Shown here one piece after another: positions 57,399 to 64,000 of a stretch of 64,000 bases of DNA (position 1 is the stretch's first letter; every line of letters starts with the position of its first letter). Under the pieces are notes generated by a model that ran no database searches, was not told the origin of the DNA, and saw only the letters and a program-made list of their open reading frames with translations. A program made the translations under genes and the position numbers. Source of the DNA: Gemmataceae bacterium (GTDB lineage: Bacteria > Planctomycetota > Planctomycetia > Gemmatales > Gemmataceae); NCBI GenBank assembly GCA_025055215.1, contig JANWYO010000142.1, forward strand, positions 1 through 64,000, read 5' to 3'.

Positions 57399-58331
57399 TC
57401 ACGGGGGGGCCCGGTCGCTGAAGGGCAAGTCGGGGACGGTGGCTGCTCGGCGGCGGTTGGCGAGGCGCTGCGTCGGCCCCGGCCGACGCGGCGTCGGCGG
57501 GGCGCTCCGCGTCGGCTCCTCCGCGCCTTCCAGCGGCTGGCCCTCCCGACACTGCGCCAACCGTTCCCGCACCCGGGCCGCATAGTTCGGCGACAGCTCA
57601 AACCCCAAATAGCGCCGACCCAGCTTCTTCGCCACCGCCAGCGTCGTGCCGCTCCCGGCAAACGGGTCGAGCACCACGTCGCCCGGGTCGCTGCACGCCC
57701 GGATGATCCGCCCCAACAGCTGCTCCGGCATCTGGCAGCCGTGCCACCCCGCCCGTTCGCGAAACGTCCCGCAGACGCGGGCAAAGTACCATGTGTCTTC
57801 GTGGGGCTGGAAGCCATCCGGCAAATCCTGGGGCCGGAGGACCCAGGTATCGTCCGGCAGCCGGCCGCGATGGTCGGCCCGCCGGTCGGCATACACCAGC
57901 TGCCGGGCCGACGGGACGCGCACCGCGTCCGCGTTAAACTTGAATGCCTTCGGATCGACGACAAAGTAGAAGAGATGGACGTGACTGCGGCTGAATTTGC
58001 GGCTGCAATGGACCCCGAAGGTGTAATACCAGACCACCCAATTCCGGCAGGTGAACCCCAACTCTCGTTGGAAGAGAAGCTTCAGCTCCGCGGCGAACTC
58101 ATCCCCGATCGCCAGCCAGAACGTGCCCGTCGGCTTGAGGACCCGCCGCACCGCCCGGCCCCAAAGCGCCGACCACTCCAGGTACTTGTCCGCTTCCTGC
58201 GAGTCCTGGTAGATGTCGTACTCGTACCCGATGTTGAACGGGGGATCGGCGAATACCAGATCGACCGACCCGGCCTCCAGCCGATTCATCCCCTCGATGC
58301 AATCGCCCTCGTAGAGACGATCCCACTCCAC
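57399..58331 (-). CDS. Site-specific DNA methyltransferase (beta class, N4/N6)
   Basis: Methylates adenine N6 or cytosine N4 in DNA. It has 310 residues. Catalytic motif DPPF (29-32) comes before the SAM-binding motif [10 protein letters not shown] (221-230), the order of beta-class enzymes; the segment between them, about 130-215, is the target-recognition part. [19 protein letters not shown] is conserved in related N6/N4 enzymes. The last 50 residues are Pro/Arg-rich and look disordered. It starts with GTG at 58331, preceded by GGAGGG. No restriction endonuclease gene is adjacent, so it is an orphan methyltransferase; a SAVED-like membrane protein follows. Confidence 0.9.
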   Translation of the reverse strand: MEWDRLYEGDCIEGMNRLEAGSVDLVFADPPFNIGYEYDIYQDSQEADKYLEWSALWGRAVRRVLKPTGTFWLAIGDEFAAELKLLFQRELGFTCRNWVVWYYTFGVHCSRKFSRSHVHLFYFVVDPKAFKFNADAVRVPSARQLVYADRRADHRGRLPDDTWVLRPQDLPDGFQPHEDTWYFARVCGTFRERAGWHGCQMPEQLLGRIIRACSDPGDVVLDPFAGSGTTLAVAKKLGRRYLGFELSPNYAARVRERLAQCREGQPLEGAEEPTRSAPPTPRRPGPTQRLANRRRAATVPDLPFSDRAPP

Positions 58332-58381
58332 GGCGACCCTCCGTCACCCGATTGACCGCGGCCCACGGCGAGGGTCACTCG

Positions 58382-61300
58382 TCAGTGGCCGTGGTGACGC
58401 CCCGACCCGGCGAACAAAGGATGGTTGCGGTCTCCCTTGGCCAGCACGTAGGCGATCAGGTCGAGGATTTCGTCGCGGGTCAGCTTGTCGAGCAGGCCCT
58501 TCGGCATCATGGAAATGGGCGATTTCTGCCGCTCCTCGATGTCGGCAACCTTGAGGACCAGCGGTTCGGTCTTGGCCAAGGGGTTCTCGATGACTTTAAC
58601 TGCCTCCTTCGTTTCCTCCAGCACCAGGCCGGTGACGACCTTCCCCGAGGTCAGCAGGAACGTGTGCGACTGGAACTTTTCGTTGATCCGCGCCGACGGA
58701 TCGAGCAGTTCTTTCAGGATGTCGATCGGCGTCCATTTGGGGTCAATCTGGGTCAGGTCCGGGCCGAACTGATTGCCGACGCCTTCCAGCCGGTGGCAGG
58801 CCACGCACGTCGCCACCGTGAACATCTGCTTGCCGTTGCTGTACGAGCGGCCGTTGCTCATCCCCGCCACTGCACTGGCCAAGTCCTCGAACTTCCACTC
58901 GGTGCGCGGCCGATTGTCCTTCAGCAGCGCGTCCTTGATCGGCATCGGATGTCGGGCAAGGTAGCCTTCGGGATCGGCAAGGTAGTCGTCGAGGTCGGCG
59001 ACCACATACAGCGCCCCGAACATCCGCCGCCAGTGGCCGGGATAGGTGCAGACGTAGGGATAAACTCCCGGCTCTTTCGGGGCTTCGAAACTGAGCTTCT
59101 CCGACTGATGCGGCTGAAGCAGCGAACTGGCCAGCAAGATTTTGTTAGATCGAGGGACGTAATGTCGCGCCTGGGCGTCGGGCGACGTGGCGGTCTGCTC
59201 CGCCAAGAGGCCGATCTCCTCCAACGCCCCGGGTTGCACGATGACAAAGTTGTGCGGCATCAGGTCGGTGTTTTCAAAGATGAATTCGACCGGCTTGCCC
59301 ACTTTGACCACCAGGAGCTCCTTGTCGTAGGCCATGCGCTCGAAAAGCGTGCCGATACGGAGCACGCGGACGCCCAACTCGCCGAGTTCAGCGCGGACTG
59401 CCTTGGCCTCGGCCGGCGGCAGCAGGGTGGTCAGAGCGTCGGCAAACTCCAAGGCATCGAGGGCCGCCGGCGAAGTTCGCTCCGCCGGCGGGATTCGGCG
59501 GATATGCTCCAACAGCACGGTCACCAGCGGTTGGGCCTGCTCCTTCGGCCAAGCTGAGCGAGGCAGGCGTTGCAAGGCCCGAATCGCGGCATGCCGGTCG
59601 ATGTCGTCGCGAACAAAAGGCACCAGCAGCTGGAAGGTCTTCGACTCCTCGCCGCGCACCGACGTCAAGGCGTTCATGGCGGCCCGACGTACCAGTGCTT
59701 GTGCGCCGCCGCCGCTGAGGGTGAATTCCACCTTCTGTTTGGGGGCCGGAATGCGATCCTGCTCGAAGACAATGGTTCGCTTGGTGTCCAGAACTTTGAT
59801 GAGGAAGCCGTCGAGCCGCTGGCCGAGCTGACCGTCGGTGCGGTTGTAGACGACGATGCGATCGATAGGCGTGGGCTTGCCGAGGTCCACCTCCCACCAG
59901 GGATGGACCTCGTTTTCTTTGGTGTAAGTCACGCTGCCGTTGCTGAATTGGCCGTCGGTCTTACCGTCAATGGCCCTGGCGGCGTCGCCGCCGTGGGCCG
60001 TGCTCTTCTGCCGCGCTCGGCCCTGGCGGGCGACGTTGCGGCCATCGCTGTAGACTTCGACCTCGGCGAGGCTGAGCGTTTTGTCCCGCCCCGGTAACTC
60101 GATGCGGACAAATCGGCCGATAGTCGCCTTCGCCCCTTTGTCCGCCGCGAGCGAGGCCGGCAGCCCGTGCAGAAGAGGTTCCACCTTGGGATACATCCGG
60201 GCGCGCAGACCGGGGTCGGAGATCAGGGGAACGGCGTTGAGCAGGTCGATCAGCGACCCCGCCGAACGCATGCCCAAGTCCCAGGCTTTATCGACCGAGC
60301 CGTCCACGGTCACCAGGGCGACGAAACCGATCTGCCGGAGCTGCGGCCGCTTCGCCTGGGTCGCCAGCTTCTCCAGGTCGGCTCGGACATGAGCCAGTCC
60401 GGCCGGCTCCTGCCCGGCCAGGAGCCGGATCAGATCGAACACCGCGGCCTGATCCTGGCTGGCCGGCTTGTCGTCCAGGCTAGCCAGGGCGTCGAGGATG
60501 ACGCGCGGCTCGGACTTGCCGTCAGCAGCGGCCAAGCCGCGAACGGCGCCGCGGCGGACGTCGTCGGGAACGTGGGGCCGAAAAAGGAGTTCCAGGTTGA
60601 CCGCTCGGCTGCGGGGAAGTTTGAGCAGCTGGTCGGTCGGCGTCTTTTGCAACTGATACCGCAACCCGGCATCGGTGACGAAAGCCACTTTCTCGCCCCT
60701 GGCGACCGCGGCGCGATACACGGGTTCCAAGACCTTCAGGGTCTCGCCCAGGGTGTAGTCGAGGTAGGGGTCGCGCGGCATCTCGGCAGCGAGGAGCGCC
60801 ACCTCCAGGGCCTCGGGCTGGCGGAAAAAGCTCGCCGCCCGGATCGCCTCCAGCCGCACTCGCGGGTGCGGGTCGGTCGCCAGCTTGCGGAACAGTTCGA
60901 GGGCGTTCGACACCCGGTCCCTTTGATAACAGAGCACCCGCGCCGCGGCGGCCCGGGCCCGGAAATCAGGCGACGCCAGCACGCGCTCCAGCAAGGCGAC
61001 CTTGACGACGTTGTGGGCCTGATACGTCCACAGCGCCTCCAACAGCTGATGTTCGTGCTCCGGGTCTTTCGGGTCGAGCGCCGCCACCCACTTCTCCAAC
61101 GCCGTCACCACCTCCTCCGTCGGCCGGGCGTTCAGCTCCAGCCGCGCCCGGTAGCGCACCCGGTTTTCCGGTTCCTTCAGGAGGTCGAGAAGTTTGTCGA
61201 TCGGTTCGCCGGCAATCGGCAGAGGCTTCAGCAGCGGCCGACCTTCGTAGGTGACCCGATAAATCCGACCATGCTCGCGGTCGCGGCTGGGGTCTCGCAA

Positions 61301-63313
61301 GTTGTGCTGCATGTGCCCAATGATTGGGTTGTGCCAATCGAGGAAGTAAATCGCCCCGTCCGGGCCGATCTTGATGTCCGAAGGCCGAAAATTCGGGTCG
61401 GTCGACGAGACGATTGACTCGACTTCGGTCCCCACGAAGCTGGCGCCGCGGTCCTCGATTCGGTATTGGAGGATGCCCTGGAAGCCGATGACGTTGGCCA
61501 CGAGCAGGTTCCCTTGCATGTCGGGGGGGAAGTGCCGGCTGGAGAGGATTTCCATGCCGGGGCAAGGGCGCGTCCGCTGCTGGTAGACCTGCGGCGGACG
61601 GGCGTGCTTCTGCGGGAACTCGATGTACCCGGAGAACAGGGCTGCGTGGTACGGGTTGGCACCGGTGCCATCGATGACGATGTCCTGGCCCCAGCGATCA
61701 AAGACGTGCCCGTGAGGGTTGGCGAAGGCGTAGGCCACGTACACCTCGAACTTGCAGGTCCGTGGCTCGAAGCGGAAGACGGCCGCGTTGGCGCTGCGAA
61801 CCGGTGGCCCCCAGGGCGTCTCGACCTGGGTGTGATGGAACGTCCCCTCCTGGAAGTAGAGGGCCCCGCCGGGGTCATAGGTGAAGCTATTGGCGGTGTG
61901 GTGGGTATCGGCCGAGTCGATGCCGCTGAGCACCCGCTCGCGGAAGTCCGCCTTGCCGTCACCGTCGGTGTCCTTCAGGAAGAGAATGTCCGGGGCCTGG
62001 GCCACGAGCACGCCGCCGTTCCAGAACTCGAACCCCGTGGGATTGTGCAGCCGATCGGCGAACACCGTTCGCCGGTCGGCCTTGCCGTCGCCGTCGGTGT
62101 CTTCCAGGACGAGGAGCTTGTCGTTCATCTCCTCTTTCGGTTTCCAATGCGGATAGGTGGGCCAGACGGCGACCCAGAGGCGACCCCGCGTGTCCCAGGC
62201 CATTTGGACAGGGTTGACCAGGTCGGGGAACTCCTTCTCGGAGGCAAACAGATTGATCCTCAGGTTGCGGCCCAGGGTCATTTTCTTGATGGCCGCCTCG
62301 CCATCGAGAAACAGGTGCTTGCCGCCCGGCAGCGGCCCTGGCTTGTTGGTAATCACCGGGATGAACGGCGGCGTCGCGTCCACCAGCCGGAAGCGCTTGC
62401 CCTGCGCCGCCGCCCAGATGCCGGGATCGCGGTTGGCCGTCATGGCGTCGAGCACCTCCATCTCGCGCTCCATGACGACGCGGTTGGTTTGGCCGTTGAC
62501 AAACTTGAGATCGGCCCGACCGCCATAGATCGAATAGCCGTCGGTGGTGCGGTAGCGCTGAAACCAGTGGAAATTCTTGTCGAGCACCGCTTGGCGGATC
62601 CTCTCCAGGCGGGCCGGGTCGTAGGCCGGCGCCGGCCCGAACAAGGCCCGATCGATGATTTCCGCTAAACGTCGGTTGCCTTCCTCGGTGAGATGGATAC
62701 CGTTGATCGTCAGCGGTCGGGAGGCACGTCGGTACAATTCCCGGGTCGGCGTGAACAGGTCCACGAAAACGACCTCATGCGCGCGGGCGACCTCGGCCAT
62801 CGCTGTGGTGTACAGCTGAATCCGAGCATTGTTCTCGCGGCCGTCCGGGAGATTGGGGTCTTTCAAGTCCTCATGCGCGATGGGCGAAAAGAGCACCAGC
62901 CGGGGGGGAGTGCGACCGTTGTACTTCTCCCGTGTCGTGTGCTGAATGAAGTCCGTCAGGTCTTTCTTGAACTTCTCCAGACCTTCGCGTCCGGCAAACG
63001 ACTCGTTGTAGCCGAAAAATGCCAACACGACGTCGGCCCGCACCCGGCGGAGCCAATCGTCGGGAGTGCCGAAGTCTTGGGAGCGCAACCGTAGCGTCAG
63101 CTCATCGCCGGCGTAGCCCAGGTCGCGATAAACGATCCGATGCTCTGGGAAGCGCGCCTGGATGAGCGTTTCCAGCCAGCCGTGGTGCTGCATTCGATCG
63201 GCGAGCGTGTTGCCGATGACGCCAATGTGGTCGCCCGGGTGCAGCTCCAAGATGCCAGCGCGGGTCGAGCCGACGAGAAGGAACAAGCCCACAATCGAAA
63301 CCACGGTACGCAT
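58382..63313 (-). CDS. PVC-type multidomain protein: SGNH hydrolase, propeller dehydrogenase, HEAT, discoidin, cupredoxin, cytochrome c
   Basis: A 1643-residue exported protein (signal MRTVVSIVGLFLLVGSTRAG). In order: SGNH/GDSL-like hydrolase (about 25-250; IGVIGNTLADRM, GYAGDE, NGIHLTEEG). Next a beta-propeller of the Pirellula/Verrucomicrobium membrane-bound dehydrogenase type (about 330-690; LLVLEDTDGDGKADRR). Then HEAT-like repeats (about 700-1080), a discoidin-like domain (about 1090-1210) and more HEAT. A cupredoxin domain follows, with Cu ligands Cys1422, His1427 and Met1431 in CTYPGHWRRM. Last is a cytochrome c domain with heme motif CVACH at 1503-1507 and a possible Met ligand in SMMPKGLL. 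It is probably a periplasmic enzyme that oxidises a sugar or polysaccharide fragment. GAGGA precedes ATG 63313. Confidence 0.87.
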   Translation of the reverse strand: MRTVVSIVGLFLLVGSTRAGILELHPGDHIGVIGNTLADRMQHHGWLETLIQARFPEHRIVYRDLGYAGDELTLRLRSQDFGTPDDWLRRVRADVVLAFFGYNESFAGREGLEKFKKDLTDFIQHTTREKYNGRTPPRLVLFSPIAHEDLKDPNLPDGRENNARIQLYTTAMAEVARAHEVVFVDLFTPTRELYRRASRPLTINGIHLTEEGNRRLAEIIDRALFGPAPAYDPARLERIRQAVLDKNFHWFQRYRTTDGYSIYGGRADLKFVNGQTNRVVMEREMEVLDAMTANRDPGIWAAAQGKRFRLVDATPPFIPVITNKPGPLPGGKHLFLDGEAAIKKMTLGRNLRINLFASEKEFPDLVNPVQMAWDTRGRLWVAVWPTYPHWKPKEEMNDKLLVLEDTDGDGKADRRTVFADRLHNPTGFEFWNGGVLVAQAPDILFLKDTDGDGKADFRERVLSGIDSADTHHTANSFTYDPGGALYFQEGTFHHTQVETPWGPPVRSANAAVFRFEPRTCKFEVYVAYAFANPHGHVFDRWGQDIVIDGTGANPYHAALFSGYIEFPQKHARPPQVYQQRTRPCPGMEILSSRHFPPDMQGNLLVANVIGFQGILQYRIEDRGASFVGTEVESIVSSTDPNFRPSDIKIGPDGAIYFLDWHNPIIGHMQHNLRDPSRDREHGRIYRVTYEGRPLLKPLPIAGEPIDKLLDLLKEPENRVRYRARLELNARPTEEVVTALEKWVAALDPKDPEHEHQLLEALWTYQAHNVVKVALLERVLASPDFRARAAAARVLCYQRDRVSNALELFRKLATDPHPRVRLEAIRAASFFRQPEALEVALLAAEMPRDPYLDYTLGETLKVLEPVYRAAVARGEKVAFVTDAGLRYQLQKTPTDQLLKLPRSRAVNLELLFRPHVPDDVRRGAVRGLAAADGKSEPRVILDALASLDDKPASQDQAAVFDLIRLLAGQEPAGLAHVRADLEKLATQAKRPQLRQIGFVALVTVDGSVDKAWDLGMRSAGSLIDLLNAVPLISDPGLRARMYPKVEPLLHGLPASLAADKGAKATIGRFVRIELPGRDKTLSLAEVEVYSDGRNVARQGRARQKSTAHGGDAARAIDGKTDGQFSNGSVTYTKENEVHPWWEVDLGKPTPIDRIVVYNRTDGQLGQRLDGFLIKVLDTKRTIVFEQDRIPAPKQKVEFTLSGGGAQALVRRAAMNALTSVRGEESKTFQLLVPFVRDDIDRHAAIRALQRLPRSAWPKEQAQPLVTVLLEHIRRIPPAERTSPAALDALEFADALTTLLPPAEAKAVRAELGELGVRVLRIGTLFERMAYDKELLVVKVGKPVEFIFENTDLMPHNFVIVQPGALEEIGLLAEQTATSPDAQARHYVPRSNKILLASSLLQPHQSEKLSFEAPKEPGVYPYVCTYPGHWRRMFGALYVVADLDDYLADPEGYLARHPMPIKDALLKDNRPRTEWKFEDLASAVAGMSNGRSYSNGKQMFTVATCVACHRLEGVGNQFGPDLTQIDPKWTPIDILKELLDPSARINEKFQSHTFLLTSGKVVTGLVLEETKEAVKVIENPLAKTEPLVLKVADIEERQKSPISMMPKGLLDKLTRDEILDLIAYVLAKGDRNHPLFAGSGRHHGH

Positions 63314-63694
63314 GAACGCAATCCTCGGCACGAGGTCAAAGCACGCAGGGCAGAGCGCCTTGAGAATGATACACAGCCGACGGCCGCGGAGCGAGCTTTT
63401 CGCCCTTGCGGGTGCGCCCGTCGTTTACTGCAAGGTTCGGCGCTTCAGACGACGGTTTCTCCGCCGCACCGACTTACCGTTTCGCACTCGCTAGGGCACG
63501 CAGCGAGCGCGAAACGACGAATCTCCCTGCCTGCCTGGCATGTGTCTCCCATCCTCGCCCGAGGGCGAACCGATCAATCCCTCTCGGCCGCGGCACCCCC
63601 GGCCCGCGGAGCTCCCCAGGGACATCCGCCGTTCCGCCGGGCGCGCCCTGCTCGCCCCTTGCGTGGGAGCGGTCGCGGCGTCTATATCAGCCTC
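63314..63694. other. Divergent intergenic region with dispersed repeat
   Basis: 381 bases between the PVC-type gene (leftward) and the APH-type kinase gene (rightward). It contains repeat copy B at 63478-63597. No gene or RNA was recognised; promoters for both flanking genes are expected. Confidence 0.5.
63478..63597 (+). repeat. Dispersed intergenic repeat, copy B
   Basis: The best-formed copy. Arms at 63478-63492 and 63502-63516 form an imperfect inverted repeat (one wobble mismatch) around a nine-base loop, containing AGCGAGCGCGAAACG. The second box, 63553-63597, has CATCCTCGCCCGAGGGCGA just upstream of CGATCAATCCCTCTC and ends in GCCGCGGCACC. Matches to copies A and C are described in those entries. 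Confidence 0.65.
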
Positions 63695-64000
63695 ATGCGG
63701 GAACTCACGGCCGAGAACGTGATCGACTACTTGCGCGAGCAGGGCTGGATCGGCCCTGAGCCGGCCCGGGCCGAGGCGCTGAGCTGGGGCGTATCCAATG
63801 CCGTGCTTCGTGTGGAAACACCGACGCGCAAGCTGGTGGTGAAGCAGTCCCGGCCACAGCTGCGCACCCATGACGCCTGGTTTAGCGACTTGAACCGGGT
63901 CTTCCGCGAACAGGAGGTCATGCAGGCGCTCCAGCCGCTCTTGCCCGCGGAGACGGTGCCTGCGGTGTTGCATGCTGATCGTGAGAATTACGTTTTCGCC
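63695..64000 (+). CDS. Aminoglycoside-phosphotransferase-fold kinase, N-terminal part
   Basis: The first 102 residues of a protein cut by the window edge. GVSNAVLRVETPTRKLVVKQSRPQ is the nucleotide-binding strand-loop of the APH/choline-kinase fold, with Lys in VVKQ as the ATP-binding residue. Small-molecule kinases such as S-methyl-5-thioribose kinase begin this way (ENVIDYLREQGW-like opening), so that is one candidate. The catalytic loop lies outside the window, so the substrate cannot be determined. Confidence 0.75.
   Translation, partial: MRELTAENVIDYLREQGWIGPEPARAEALSWGVSNAVLRVETPTRKLVVKQSRPQLRTHDAWFSDLNRVFREQEVMQALQPLLPAETVPAVLHADRENYVFA

Noticed and set aside
57399-58331. Complete restriction-modification system
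   Set aside because: Only the methyltransferase is present; neither neighbour has a nuclease motif or specificity subunit.
60167-61417. 416-residue plus-strand open frame, and another at 61466-62668
   Set aside because: Both are antisense to the PVC-type multidomain protein and lack family motifs.

Overview
The window is a high-GC chromosomal segment that looks planctomycete, most likely a Gemmata-type (Gemmataceae) bacterium. The reasons are lineage-typical families found together: two secreted DUF1080 proteins, a Tat-exported DUF1501 protein, a very large PVC-type dehydrogenase/cytochrome c hybrid, a planctomycete-style secreted protein, a sigma factor carrying an extra array of helix-turn-helix domains, and a giant glycine-rich surface protein whose N-terminus carries an LLEERTTPA-like signature. 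Species identity cannot be decided from the sequence alone. I found no rRNA, tRNA, CRISPR array, transposase or phage gene.

Layout. 0.1-2.2 kb: zinc alcohol dehydrogenase and NAD-dependent sugar epimerase. 2.3-8.7 kb: a four-part AmmeMemoRadiSam fusion, divergent from a bifunctional PutA. 8.8-14.4 kb: secreted planctomycete protein, TolC-type lipoprotein, HD-GYP protein, CPBP protease, exported MsrB. 14.5-18.8 kb: double DUF1080 protein, cysteine synthase with CBS domains, HemL. 18.9-25.4 kb: HTH-array sigma factor, secreted protein of unknown function, LepA, LRR membrane protein. 25.8-27.8 kb: S9 and L13 ribosomal genes and a PAP2 phosphatase. 27.9-32.6 kb: giant Gly-rich/FG-GAP protein. 33-37 kb: glycerophosphodiesterase overlapping a glycosyltransferase fusion, then a CE15-type esterase. 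37.2-38.3 kb: ECF sigma factor with a candidate anti-sigma. 38.8-43.6 kb: a kdsD-kdsC-LptC/LptA-like operon, that is, Kdo synthesis next to LPS transport. 44.2-47.8 kb: ornithine cyclodeaminase family, RluA-type pseudouridine synthase overlapping a D-glutamate cyclase, and a convergent glutamine-amidotransferase-like protein that has lost its catalytic triad. 48-51.2 kb: DUF1080 protein and an FlgI-like HEAT lipoprotein. 51.5-55.2 kb: SMC. 55.2-58.3 kb: DUF1501, a membrane SAVED-like protein and a solitary DNA methyltransferase. 58.4-63.3 kb: the 1643-residue SGNH/propeller/HEAT/discoidin/cupredoxin/cytochrome protein. The window ends inside an APH-type kinase gene.

The clearest functional unit is the kds/lpt operon, which mirrors the proteobacterial kdsD-kdsC-lptC-lptA order with the last two genes apparently merged. 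The most unusual items are the AmmeMemoRadiSam fusion, the triad-less amidotransferase beside a D-glutamate cyclase, the SAVED-like/methyltransferase neighbours, and a family of intergenic repeats seen in four separate gaps. All functions are inferred from motifs read by eye; no database search was run.
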